A stretch of 64,000 nucleotides of DNA. Origin: Lutraria lutraria. Lineage: Eukaryota > Mollusca > Bivalvia > Venerida > Mactridae. The translations under genes were made by a program, and so were the position numbers. Below the pieces are notes generated by a model. The model saw only the letters and a list, made by a program, of their open reading frames with translations, searched no databases and was not told the DNA's origin. The stretch spans positions 20,659,817 to 20,723,816 of the forward strand of contig OZ026835.1 in NCBI GenBank assembly GCA_964023205.1, in the 5' to 3' direction. Below are positions 36,542 to 47,703 of the stretch, piece after piece. The stretch's first letter is position 1. Every line of letters starts with the position of its first letter.

Positions 36542-36847
36542 TCAACTATTCAACAAACACGCCAACATCTCTGGTCGACTGGACAAATCCAGCTTTTCCA
36601 ATTCATTAAACTTGTCTTGCCACTCAAATAGCTTATCATGACCATATTTGGTCAATCTACCTTTCTGCTTTTAGGGTTGTGTTGGGCCTATATTGACCAA
36701 TGTTTTAAAAGCTCCTTGAGCAGCATTGTAACCACTTCAAATCAGGTTGAATACTCCATCATATACTCCTGATAACTTTCCTAATTGTGCAATTGTATCT
36801 ACCGGTAGATAGGATAATGGTCTAGATAAAGTTTTACCATTTGTCAT
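36542..36847 (-). pseudogene. Decayed unknown ORF with two in-frame stops
   Basis: From an ATG at 36847 the minus frame reads MTNGKTLSRPLSYLPVDTIA, then GVYDGVFNLI, a TGA, SGYNAAQGAFKTLVNIGPTQ, a TAA, then KYGHDKLFEWQDKFNELEKL to a final stop at 36542-36544. The one frame resumes after both stops without shifts, so this is a real but decayed coding sequence of about 100 codons. No family recognised. Confidence 0.4.
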
Positions 36848-36849
36848 AA

Positions 36850-37940
36850 ATGTGCTTAAGAAAAGTGATAGACTGTATGCTCAAGTTAGTTAATGTCTAT
36901 GCTACTATTTTCCTTTGTGATCGATATAAGGAATTACAGGGAAGGCATATTGTTCACAATAATGTAACTTTTTTGTGGAAGGTATTTATTTATATATTTC
37001 ATTTTGGGTAATTTTTTACAAAGCAGTGTCAACTATTACAATAGTCTAGCTTGTGATTTTCTTACATAAAAATTGCAATTATTTTTTACATCATACTAAT
37101 TAAAGAATATAAAAACATATAATTATGTATGAGGAATAAAACGGCCATTGAAACATGGCAGAAAAAAATCACTTGATTCAGCCCTTGAAGCATTTCTTTT
37201 GATTGGCTTTTGTTATCAAGAACACTTGGAAAGTTTTATTGTATTTACATATTAAGCATCAAATGCTATAAACTTCCCAAGTATTATAGAACATTACAGC
37301 TTACTGGAACATTAGACAAATACTAAAAAATGAGTGGGCATATGACATGATAATTACATGAAAAGATCTAAAACAGTGCTAATCAGTCAACATACAAAGT
37401 ATACCTTTATTTATGAGTAGAATCAAGCAATTTTATCAGCCATGTTTTCGTATCGAAGTCCAAGGATTCCTCTGACTGTATAACAATCAAGGGAAGAAAT
37501 TTGATATTAATAAAAAGAAATAATATGTAAGTATGCTTTTGATTGAAAACCAACTCTTGTGGTGTTCAATTGCTTATTGATGGATTATGTTATACCTTAC
37601 TTTTTGTTTGACTTGATATTTTTGTTATGGTAAAATTTATAGAAAACTTCCAGGAAATGTTTTATGTTTTTTTCCACTTTAAATGCTCATTTGGTGTTTT
37701 ATCACCTTATACATACTCATTCAGATGTTACTTTTCATGGATATTAGAGTATGTCATTGTAAATCATTCTTTTTTTGGTTTCACAGGTTAAAGGCTTGTA
37801 TTTCCAAGTATTCACTCAATGATCTCGCTGATATTGTTTACATGCATGTACATTGAATTGTTTTAACACAATTTTTATGATTGTTTTTGTTGTTGTTGTA
37901 AAAATATGTTTTCTGTTGTTAATGGAATGGGGTGATTCTA
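36850..37940. other. Non-coding, no feature recognised
   Basis: AT-rich intergenic sequence. No supported gene or repeat was seen by eye. Confidence 0.4.
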
Positions 37941-37944
37941 ATAA

Positions 37945-38565
37945 GAATACACCTAAATTAAAATATTATTGTCTTTATAAAAAAACTTTGAGTTTGAAAA
38001 TTATCTAACCATACTAAATAATGACAGACTAAGAAAGGGTTTTAGTTCTTTTAGACTGAGTTCTCACAAATTAGAAATTGAAACTGGGAGATGGGGTGGA
38101 ATTAATAGGGAAAATAGAACATGTAGATTATGCCTTATGAATGTTGTTGAATCGGAATACCACTTTTTATTATGTTGTCCACTATATAGTAATATTAGAA
38201 AAGATTTTTTAGGACATTTTTCCTGGCCTAATATTAATAAATTTTCCACATTATTGTCATCAAAAAATAAAATCAAAATCATTAAAGTAGCAAAATATAT
38301 TGACCATGCTATGAATAAAAGAAAAGATACCCTAGAAATCTGATACTGTTTCTTTTTATATGCGCATTTATTCTGTTCAAATCTCATTCAAATGATCACT
38401 ATTTTTCTGTATACATTAAATTTGTTTTTCTATTTATTGTTTAATCAAATTGTATTATTCTTGTTTAACTATGTAATATGTCTTTGCCATAAAATCAAAA
38501 TATACTGTAAATGGCCAAAGGCAATTTATCATGGCTGTTCATGCCAATAAACTTTGAACTTTGTT
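37945..38565 (+). pseudogene. LINE 3' end (RT C-terminus plus 3' UTR)
   Basis: KLKYYCLYKKTLSLKII, a frame break near 38005, then FSSFRLSSHKLEIETGRW, CRLC, ESEYHFLLCCPLY and a TGA at 38341-38343. The 3' tail ends catgccaataaactttgaac. It is a second, 5'-truncated copy of the family seen inverted at 13551-14090, and better preserved at the 3' end. Confidence 0.7.
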
Positions 38566-38924
38566 AATGCACATGTTTTTATTGTTTAATTGTTTGTTAT
38601 AATTTTAATTGTATGAATGTTTATAGTTTATTTTTAACATCACAAATATAAATACATAACTTTTTTGTGTTTCTTTTGATTACACATCATAATGTATTAA
38701 TTAATTTGCCATTTTAAAATTGTTATGTGTAAGCATTATATGGTCAATTAAACATTACAAACATAAATGCATGTATTTATTTGTTTTAATAACACATTAT
38801 AATGTATACATGTATTAATATGCATACTCTTTATTAATAAACCTTAAAAACATAAATATCTGTGTTAGTTCTCTTGTTTTTTTCTATTGATAGACCATAC
38901 CTGTGTTTAGAAATATGGACTATT

Positions 38925-39160
38925 TCATGACACGCCCCTTTTCAAGAGTCAGAGTCATATGAGGTGGACAATTCACCTATCATTTGAATCTGTACTAGAC
39001 TCCCATCCTCAGTAAGAAACTGCCTACTTTCTCACATAAAGAGACATGGTCGGTAGCTGGGCTCAAACCCACAACCATCAGATATCTATCAGTGAGAGAT
39101 TACAGTGATTTGAAGTCACTGACCTTGACCACTCGACCATGAGGCGGGTCACTATTTCAT
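38925..39160 (-). mobile_element. tRNA-derived SINE, family B
   Basis: The minus strand reads gacccgcctcatggtcgagtggtcaagg (box A tggtcgagtgg), a gtgggtttgagccc box B, then ctttatgtgagaaagtaggc and a tail aaaaggggcgtg. A plus-strand copy is at 41290-41530. Confidence 0.7.
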
Positions 39161-39607
39161 GAACAATATTTAACATGCTCATGTTTGAAGAATGACTGAA
39201 TACAAGAAATGAAACAATCATAAATCAAGGTCTTGAAGGTGATCTCAAGTACAGTGAGCAAATATTACGATTCAGTCATTATTATACTCCCACTACCATT
39301 GGTAGGGGGGACTGTATAGGAGTCACTTTGTTGGTCAGTCGGTCGTTGGTCTGTCCCGAAACTTGTCCGCACTGTATCTTCTCTATGGATTAAAGGATTT
39401 TTCAATTACTTGATACATTTGTTCACCATCATGGGACAGTGTGTCATGCGAAAGAATTACGTCAATATCTCCAAGGTCAAGGTCACACTTGGAGGTCAAA
39501 TGTAAAAAATCAGCTTGTACGGGCCATAACTATGTCATTCATTGTGAGATTTTTTAATTGCTTAGTACATTTGTTCACCATCATGGGATGGTGTGTCATG
39601 GGAAAGA

Positions 39608-40436
39608 ATTACATATTATGAACCCTTGACTTTGAAAATTTGTTATATTTTAGCTTGTTTACACTCTAGCGCCTTCATTTATTCACTGATCCTAATCATA
39701 TTTACAATGAATGTGTATGACCTTATGGTTTTGGACAAGTTCAGTTATGGGTGGAATTGGACCACAACTTCAAGAGTTATGGGCCCTTGGATTAGAAAAT
39801 TTGCTAAGTTTAGCTTGTTTAACAGTATTATACCTTCATTGTTGGTTTTGATCTCAAAATCTACGTAAAAATGAGTTTTACGAGATGGAAACTATATTAC
39901 CTGTAGTCTGGAGTTCCTTCCCCTTACACTATGTTATCGGGTCAGGCAAAGCGCAATAATGGCGGCGTCCACTGTGCATTCTAAAGTATGGGTATTTTCT
40001 TATATCAAGTGATCAAGTGCTTGTAAGGGTTGGGGTGAATCCTATTTATATAATTTATATCATAGATGTCCGTTTTTTAGATGATCACAAATTTTTTTTT
40101 TTTGGAAACTATAAAGACTCACGACGGGTCGTGTCCGAAATTATAGCTACCTCATGAAAGTATATATATCAACAAATAAGAATGATCATTAGAATATATC
40201 ACCGCTGTTACAATAGTTGTACATAAACAATTAAAATTAGGCATAACATCACAAATTGTAAGTCAAAATAAAATTATTATGTTGCCTGTGAATTACCACT
40301 GACGGCCGCCATTATTGAGCTTTGCCTGACGTAATTGTAGAGCACGTCCGGGAACCAGACTATATTACCTGGTCATTAATTATTGGCCTTTGTTCTCAGG
40401 TGAGCAATAAAGGGCCATCGTGGCCCTCTTGTTTAA
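39608..40436 (+). mobile_element. 160 bp-family tandem-repeat element, short copy, inserted in outer element
   Basis: Contains one unit (tagcttgtttacactctagc) plus the same 3' end as 12050-13550: ctcaggtgagcaataaaggg, ccatcgtggccctcttgttt with hairpin gggcca/tggccc. Outer-element sequence resumes right after the ttt. Confidence 0.7.
39904..40362. mobile_element. MITE, 459 bp, with 9 bp target-site duplication
   Basis: Ends tagtctgg...ccagacta. Target tattacctg is duplicated exactly (39895-39903 and 40363-40371). The uninterrupted target (actatattacctggtcatt) survives in the paralogous copy at about 13478. Sub-terminal arms gtcaggcaaagcgcaataat and attattgagctttgcctgac extend the inverted repeat. 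A 9 bp duplication suits Mutator-type mobilisation (inference). Confidence 0.85.
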
Positions 40437-41289
40437 TTTCTTGGTACATTTGTTCACCATCATGGGACGGTGTGTAATGCGAAAGAATTAACGTCAATAT
40501 CTCCAAGGTCAAGGTCACACTTGGAGGTCAAATGTAAAAATTGAGCTTGTACGGGCCATAACTATGTCATTTATGAGATTTTTAAATTGCTTGGTACATT
40601 TGTTCACCATCATGGGACGATGTGTCATGTGAAAGAATTACGTCAATATGATCACGTTAAATTTACGATTGGTTAATTTAGAAAATTAGATCCCCAAGGG
40701 CAACATGTTGAGCCCAGGGTGTTGCCCAAACACATCATCTCATTGATGTAAACAAATGTGCCTAGTTATCTCAAATTCCTTTAATTCATATAGAAGGTAA
40801 AGTCTGGAAAGGGAAAACACCTTCTTGATCTTTTACCTACAGCATGACACATCCTCACATTGTAGAGAACTTTTGTGCCAAGTAATTTAAAAATCCCTCA
40901 ATGCATACACTAGATACATCCTGGACAGGAAAAATACATTTGACCTCAAAGTGTGACCTAGACCTTGGAGCTACGGGTCTTAACAATTATGCCAAGTTAT
41001 TTTCAAATATGTCAAAGCATAAGGGAGATACAGCCTAGACAAGGAAATTATGGACTGACTGAACTAGTACACTAACATACAGGCACGCAACTGCCATTGT
41101 GGCAACTGTGTCGACCTGACCCGAGCTCAACAAAATTGTAAGGACTTAATATTGATTGAGAGTTAGCCCGTCATTTCCACTAACTACCTTTCGAAGTAAC
41201 ATGATTGAACTGTATCATAGATAAAATTTGAAAATTTACAATTCTATGCTCAAAACATAGTATTAAAATGTAATTAAATAGTACAACAA

Positions 41290-41530
41290 AATACAACGAC
41301 CCGCTTCCGTGGGTATGGTCACTATTCAAACCACTGTAACCTATCACAGATAGAGGGTCGTAGGTTCGAGCCCCGCTACCGACCACATTTCTTTATGTGA
41401 GGAAGTAGGCAGTTGCTTATGGAGGATGGGAGTTTAATTCTGGTTCTTTCCAAGAGTGGTGCTAAAGTGAACTGTCCGCCTCATATGACTGACTGTTGAA
41501 AAGGGCGTAACTCGATATAAAATAAAAAAC
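41290..41530 (+). mobile_element. tRNA-derived SINE, family B
   Basis: Head cgacccgcttccgtgggtat, box B ggttcgagccc in tcgtaggttcgagccccgct, body tttatgtgaggaagtaggca, tail gggcgtaactcgatataaaa. Lies just past the likely MGST3 poly(A) site. Confidence 0.7.
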
Positions 41531-41561
41531 AAAATACAAAACAACTTCATTTCTTTCAATA

Positions 41562-41567
41562 TTTATT
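41562..41567 (-). terminator. Likely MGST3 poly(A) signal
   Basis: The minus strand reads AATAAA here (plus tttatt), about 1.5 kb beyond the MGST3 stop codon. The 3' UTR would span roughly 41545-43042. This is a guess from motif and position only. Confidence 0.35.
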
Positions 41568-42074
41568 TATGCTACAAGTACAGAACTTATTACAAATTTA
41601 TAAAAGGTAAAAAACACATACACAATATTTTACCATAGTATCAAGTTTACAAAAATCTAACATTGAACAATTACTGTTAAATCCACAGTTCTGACAAGAT
41701 CTGATGTTATTTCTATCAACATTTTACTATTTTTAGGATGTAAATGATCTTTCCGTCAACATGTTACTTTGTTTTCTCATAAATGTAGACTATTCTCAGA
41801 CGTCTCAAACTAACGTGTAGGAACTGTATCTTTCTAGAACATTCTAATAATAGTTAAGTACTGACTATTTTCAATGAGGTTTTGCACTACTTAATCTAAA
41901 AGTTGAGTAATACATGGTAATATGATACTATATAATCTCAGGGTTAAATATAAAGTTAGTAACATACACTCATTACAAATGCAATTGAATAATACTTCAC
42001 TATAAAACACACACAGTAAAATGAAACGTAAATTTGGTCAGCATGTAAGCTGCAATATGGCTTCATGTTATGTC

Positions 42075-42534
42075 AAGGACTTATATACATATATAGATTC
42101 GCAACTTCCGTATTAACAGTTTAAAGTAATCAAATTGTGCAATAATAAGACGCAAATCAAAGGGAATACATGCTATTGTTTACAAAAGCGAAAATATCCG
42201 TGACATTCCGAATGTTTAATCTCATAGATGAAAGGATTATAATAAATGTTCGCCATCTTGGAATTTAAAATGTTCGACTGAGGCCGTTTTCAATGCTTAT
42301 ACTTAGACTTTGTGGATTATAAATATATCTCAATATCTTTAAGGGTTTTGTTGCATCCTTTACCATTTTCCCGTGTCCAATTGCCAAAGTTTTTTAGTAA
42401 AATAAAATTTGTAAATACCCAGTTACAGCTTTCGGACATTGCCGAGTGTATAGCAATGCATTGTGGGATCGCCAAAACGATATCGTTTGAGCTATTTTTA
42501 GCAGTTGCCAATCCATGTATGTATATAAGTCCTT
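42075..42534. mobile_element. MITE, 460 bp, AAGGACTTATATACAT ends
   Basis: Left aaggacttatatacatatat and right tgtatgtatataagtcctt are inverted repeats that extend inward to gcaacttcc / agcagttgcc. It lies in the putative MGST3 3' UTR. The 38-base palindrome at 45658-45695 is the same pair of ends joined together. The 111-codon frame inside it (42312-42647) is not supported. Confidence 0.65.
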
Positions 42535-43042
42535 GGTTATGTGCACAAACAAAAATCTACTTTTCACACATGAAGAAAAAAAATATTATAAGAACAATTA
42601 CATGTATTCTGTCAACAGATGTTAGTACAAAAAATACATTGTTATAACCACTAATATAACAACCATGCCACTAATATAAAATATAACAACCAGACAATCC
42701 TACAAACCACAGAAATACGATCCTAATTGAAGAAGTCCACATCTATACACTCATGATAGTAGAATTTTATGTGTTTATCTAATATTTAATCCATAATAAA
42801 TAACAGTTTCTAGTTCTTGTTGTTGTACATTTGATATTGTCCTGAAAATTAATAGATCAAAAATTTTGATTTTAATATGTGCCAGGATTAAAGTGTAACC
42901 TACAAACTTTCAACTCTCCAAAACTTCCACTAACTACTGCATCAAACAGTACTAGTACTATAAACTGACATGAAAATGATATGGCGTTGTGAGTAAGTGC
43001 AGATGGTCAGAACTGTCCTTTGGTTGATGTTGATGTATGAAG

Positions 43043-46000
43043 TTACGCGCTCACAACTCCTAGTAACTTCAAGGCTAGTATCACATTACATCCAAGCAGT
43101 ATCAGTAGACCAATGTAGCCAAATGCTCCGTACCTACGCCTCTCTGGATCTGTAATTATAGAACTGTGCAGTTACTACCGGTAATCAGGATACAGTAGAA
43201 CACAGTTATAGTCAAGATACAGTAAAACACAGTTATAGTGAAGATACAGTAAAACACAGTTATAGCGAAGATACAATAAAACACAGTTACAGTGAAGATA
43301 CAGTAAAACACAGTTATAGTGAAGATACAGTAAAACAGTCATAGTGAAGATACAGTAAAACACAGTTATAGTGAAGATACAGTAAAACACAGTTATAGTG
43401 AAGATACAGTAAAACACAGTTATAGTGAAGATACAGTAAAACACAGTTATAGTGAAACACAGTAAAACACAGTTATAGTGAAGATACAGTAAAACAGTCA
43501 TAGAGAAGATACAGTAAAACACTGTTATAGTGAAGATACAGTAAAACAGTCATAGTGAAGATACAGTAAAACACAGTTATAGTGAAGATACAGTAAAACA
43601 GTCATAGTGAAGATACAGTAAAACACAGTTATAGTGAAGATACAGTAAAACAGTCATAGTGAAGATACAGTAAAACACAGTTATAGTGAACTTGGATATA
43701 ATGAAGAATGGGATACAATAAAACAGAGTTTATAATGTACTTGGATATAGTGACAAATATGTTACAATGTTCTAAGAATGTATGTTCTGACTTCTGTATA
43801 CAAGGACTTCTTTATTTCATTGTTATGGATGTACATGTTGTGACATATGGACATATATTGAAAGAATAATTCTAGTCCCTGGGAATTCACTGTAAATGTA
43901 TTCTACTGAATAGCAGACAAACCTTGTATTCACTAAAAGTTATTTAGGATTGCATATTACTATGGTGAATTGCCATCAGTTTAGGCTAGAAAAAAAAATC
44001 CAGTTTACATTTTGACAGCCAAAAATAATAAAAAGGGTAGGTAGGATGCAAGTTTTCTAACTTCTAAACATAGCTTTCTATAGTTCAGGTATGATTCATC
44101 AAAAAAAAATTTGTACTTAGGTTTTTTGTACGATCCTTTAGGGTCAGCTGGCCGGAATCACAAGTTTTTTTTTCTGGCCACATGTTAAATTGTAGCAAAA
44201 TAAATACTAGTACAACAAATTCTAAAAGTAATCACAGTCAAACATGTGAAAAAGGTCACCTTATGAGAAAGACAAAATGTGACCAGTATTGACAGGTGAA
44301 CCTTTTTCAGAGGTCATTTTGTTATGTTAAGGTTTTTGAAAGAATGACCTTTATTCACGGGGTGACCTTCATTCTGAGGTAGCTGCAAACACAGGTTTGA
44401 CTGTATATAGAATTAATCCTGTTAATTAACTACTTCACTTGATTCAGAACACATATGACTTAAAAGAATTAATGCTTTATCAAGTAACAGAAAACATGGT
44501 AAATTGGATGACAAGTTTTTACCTCCGGTGTAGTAACCCAAAGCATATACAACTCTAGCTGCAATCCACAATGCTCCACAAAATGCGCTCAGTTTCTGAA
44601 ATATATCAGTCACATAACTGTCAACAATCTGAACTCTTGTTAATATATTATGTTCCTATTGTTTATATTGCATAAATGTATATAAAAAAATCATATATAA
44701 AGGCCTTCTTTATTTCAAAGTAACAAGTTTGCTAAGCACCAAGTTTTCCACACATCATTGTGAAGTCTTCATTAATTATTTATTTATGATATTTACATTG
44801 GAAATTGTTTGATAATGTATCATGTTTAACTGTGTGCATCAAATATTCTATTTTTCATTGTATGAATATTTATCAATAGAATCAAACATCAGAAAACTGT
44901 TTTACTGACCCTATATTTGTTAGAGATGTTAAAGGAAATGTACGCTTTTTTCACCCAAATTATCAATATTAATACCAGTACTGTAAGTGTAATTTGATTA
45001 AAGTAAAATAAAGAAAAGAAAATAATAAAAAACAAACAAGACATGGTAGCAGTAACAAGAGGTTTTGTCAACACAAAGACAGAAAATAGTCTCAGAAATG
45101 AAATAAAACATTCTCTTACTGGATATAGTATTCCGCCAAGTAACATTAGTACCAGAAACAATGGGTAAGATTCCAGGCTGAAATAAGAATTATGAAACAA
45201 TGTGTTAAAAGAGTAATACTTATCATACCTGATTATTGGTATATTGAACCTGATTAAATCATTGATCAGATTATCATTAGTATAACCCTATCAATACACT
45301 TGGAGTTGATTCGGAAGATGGTTATACAGGCTATAGTATATTGCGACAACTCAACAGTAATCATGCAGACTTTCAGAGTAATTATATCCAGTATGGTTCA
45401 TCCTAATTAGAACCTTTTTTTCTAAATACTGAAATGATGTAGCTATATATACAAATCAGAGTTGGTCTAATTATGCGGAGGTTATCTACTGGTAATAACC
45501 CACACCCTAATATCACAGTGCTCAGGCTGATAACTTCTGGTCTCCATGGGAAAATGAAGGCAAACATTTTTAATCTTGATCAATTGTTTCATTCAGATTG
45601 TGAACTAATAATAATGCTCTCAACCAAGACAACTTACAGTTCTACTCCGTGATTGCCAAGGACTTATATACATACATGTATGTATATAAGTCCTTGTCAT
45701 TGTCATATAGTGCCAGTCATCCTATGATGATAGAATTATAATCAATTCCATTTAAGACACCCAAATTAACTCAAGAGTTGAACAGGGTTGTATTCTGTGA
45801 CATTTTTTTTCAATTTATAAGACAATTTTGATTAAGTTACATTTGGGTGTTTCATATGGAATTTATTACAATTTCATCATCACAGGTCCACTACTACTAG
45901 CTGCCTGTGGCTTAACTGCCATGAGAATACATTAAATTACTAAAACCAATCAACGGACTGAAACTTTAGTAAACTGCATAAATTTAAAGATCAGATTATT

Positions 46001-47235
46001 AAACACAGCAGTTGGAAGTCAGCTTCACAGAAAAAATCAGATATTTCTCTATGAATAAAGTAAAATTCTAATAATGACATCAAAATTTCTTACGTGTTCT
46101 GGTGAGCTCTTTGGATACAGTTGAATACATGAGAGTATGGTTCAGTGTACATCTTTGGATACTGAAATGACAACACAAAATTCATACAACCGTAGCCAGC
46201 AATCTGATGATTTAACCATGACAAACATACAGTTATACTTATTGTTTTCTGGTCATCACTACTGTCATTAGCAGCAATGTAAACTGCCAAATTTGATTTC
46301 AAACAAGCTATACAGTTACACAGTAATGTGAGAAATGATTCATAGACATGATAATTTAATTTAAGTCCTAAAAATTAGTAAATTATTGTTTGTTTCTGGT
46401 TACATGCTGTTGGTTGGGCATTTTTTATCATTTGTTTGGCCTTGAAAGCATGTGGTATTGGTAAGGTAGTCCAACTAATTAGACTGTTTGTGATGACGAG
46501 ACACTTTCGACTTCACCCTTTCCCACACAGGCCGAGAGAGATTTGTTCATGAAAATTGAAATCAGCCAAACAAAAAGCTGAATAAGTAACCTGCAATAGT
46601 GGAAAGGTATTGAATAAAGTGAGAAAGTGCAACCAGAAACAAACATTTTTTACACCTTATCTTGAGGTCAGATTATCATTATTTACAATCAAGACCATTG
46701 CATAATACTAAATGGATTCTTATCTTTTGCACTTTCTGTTTTGCTTTTTTTTTGAAATTTGTGTAAGCCTTTCAAGATCTATTTTATGGAGTGCATAAGA
46801 TAAGAATCCATTTCAAGAGCCAAACTGTAGCAGTGTGGTATATTATATGTAGTACTTATAAATTGTCTGGGATATTCACCAGCCCGATTAGCTCAATTGA
46901 TAGAGCATCTGACTTGCAAGCAGAAGTTGGCACTCGCAGGTTTGAGCTCAGCATCGCGGGTACATTATTTTCCTCCCCCGAAAACAACTAATTAAAAAAA
47001 TTGCCAAACTATTGTCATGAATACATGTGTAAAAATATGAAGATTTGAAAATAACAAAAAGATGACACGGGTGTGATTCAGAATCTGATCATGTGATAAA
47101 ATATACCTGCACTTCATACTTCTTCCTTGCCATTCCAACACGAAATCCTAGCCATTGAAGAAGAAAAATGGATGCAAGAAAAACTAGGACAACATATCCA
47201 TAATCTGCACTAATGGTCAATTCGAGTCCAGCCAT
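43043..47235 (-). CDS. MGST3: Microsomal glutathione S-transferase 3 (MAPEG family)
   Basis: Exons (minus order): 47235-47107, 46161-46094, 45177-45120, 44595-44523, 43149-43043; all GT-AG, 435 nt, 144 aa plus TAA. Starts MAGLELTISADYGYVVLVFL. Family hallmarks are ARKKYEVQYPKMY (36-48), the MAPEG signature HVFNCIQRAHQNTLE (54-68), YPLFLVLMLLGG, ALWIAARVVYALGYYTG and a final hydrophobic helix ending in LKLLGVVSA. Length is close to human MGST3 (152 aa) and four membrane segments are visible. MGST3 is an ER-membrane enzyme conjugating glutathione and reducing lipid hydroperoxides (family knowledge). It lies head-to-head with the GH3 gene. A homologous alternative first exon lies upstream at 47494-47369. 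Intron 4 carries a 27 bp minisatellite close to the last acceptor. Confidence 0.93.
43190..43690. repeat. MGST3: 27 bp minisatellite, about 19 units, in MGST3 intron 4
   Basis: Units agatacagtaaaacacagtt atagtga (27 bp) alternate with 25 bp variants lacking two bases (agatacagtaaaacagtcat agtga). It starts about 40 bases upstream, in minus sense, of the last exon's acceptor at 43150. The 115-codon minus frame over it is a repeat artefact. Confidence 0.9.
44235..44403. mobile_element. MITE, CAGTCAAACCTGTG-type ends
   Basis: Left cagtcaaacatgtgaaaaag and right gcaaacacaggtttgactg form imperfect inverted ends around repeated ggtcacc/gaccttt phrases. Intronic in MGST3. Confidence 0.6.
45658..45695. 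repeat. Perfect 38-base palindrome
   Basis: aaggacttatatacatacat followed by its exact mirror gtatgtatataagtcctt. It equals the two MITE ends of 42075-42534 fused without an interior. MGST3 intron. Confidence 0.9.
46882..46960 (+). tRNA. tRNA-Ala(TGC)-like sequence, probably a pseudogene or SINE head
   Basis: The D-arm box A region (tagctcaattgatagagc) is good, and the anticodon arm tctgacttgcaagcaga has loop cttgcaa (anticodon TGC). The T-arm (gcaggtttgagctcagc) deviates from GGTTCGANNCC, and the acceptor stem (gcccgat / atcgcggg) pairs poorly. The variable region is long. Not expected to be a working tRNA. Confidence 0.4.
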
Positions 47236-47368
47236 GATCAATTAACTGGTTATTGAACAGAAAATTCAATTTAACTCTACGATACGTGGAAGTTTAAAAA
47301 ATAGGACATTTATACGATAAAATTATCCAGGGCAAATTACACGAGGTGAAATCAACTGAAACACATAC

Positions 47369-47494
47369 CGGTACTTCGTATTTCCTGCGAGCCTGAAACG
47401 TTCTTGATTCCAACCAATTTAGCAAGAACCAGGATGAGCACATCGTTAAAATAACATACCCATAGTCACCACCTATAGTTAGTGTCACATCCAT
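47369..47494 (-). CDS. MGST3: Alternative/duplicated first exon of MGST3
   Basis: ATG at 47494; 42 codons, MDVTLTIGGDYGYVILTMCS to ARRKYEVP, ending CCG|GTATGTG in phase 0. It is clearly homologous to the 47235-47107 first exon (MAGLELTISADYGYVV to ARKKYEVQ), which ends in the same phase. Either could join exon 2 at 46161. It has no downstream exons of its own in the 130 bases before the other first exon. So the best reading is two alternative first exons giving MGST3 isoforms with different first membrane helices. Confidence 0.75.
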
Positions 47495-47703
47495 GATAAA
47501 TTAAAATAATTTTACAACCGAGTCTGTTTGTTTACATATATATCTTACTCCAACACCGTTTGGTTCCTATTGCAAGTATCTAAACATGACTGACCGTAAA
47601 TGATGATTGGAACCAATGTCATGTGACTTTGTTTTGATCAAAATGGTAGACGGAACAAAATTGAAGTGTAAATGAGGGATGTGAATGTCTAGAATCTTTG
47701 AAG
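47495..47703. promoter_or_regulatory. Divergent MGST3 / GH3 intergenic region
   Basis: Only 209 bases separate the upstream MGST3 start codon (47494, minus) and the GH3 start codon (47704, plus). Both promoters and 5' UTRs must lie here or overlap neighbouring exons. A tatatatct run lies near 47537-47546; no further elements are asserted. Confidence 0.55.

Larger units (their letters stand above)
39280..41090. mobile_element. Outer tandem-repeat/fold-back element, interrupted
   Basis: About 150 bp units marked by gttcaccatcatgggac start at 39421, 39573, 40452 and 40602, with ccaaggtcaaggtcacactt inside. The 39573 and 40452 units are separated by an unrelated 0.8 kb block (39608-40436). The right part (40860-41000) carries the inverted phrase catttgacctcaaagtgtga, so the element folds back. 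Confidence 0.6.

Noticed and set aside
42312..42647. 111-codon plus ORF
   Set aside because: Lies in a MITE within the putative MGST3 3' UTR, no recognisable domain, strong antisense symmetry from the inverted repeat.
43175..43522. 115-codon minus ORF of Tyr/Cys/Phe repeats
   Set aside because: Translation of the 27 bp intronic minisatellite; overlaps the MGST3 splice region.
46882..46960. Functional tRNA-Ala gene
   Set aside because: Poor acceptor stem and degenerate box B.
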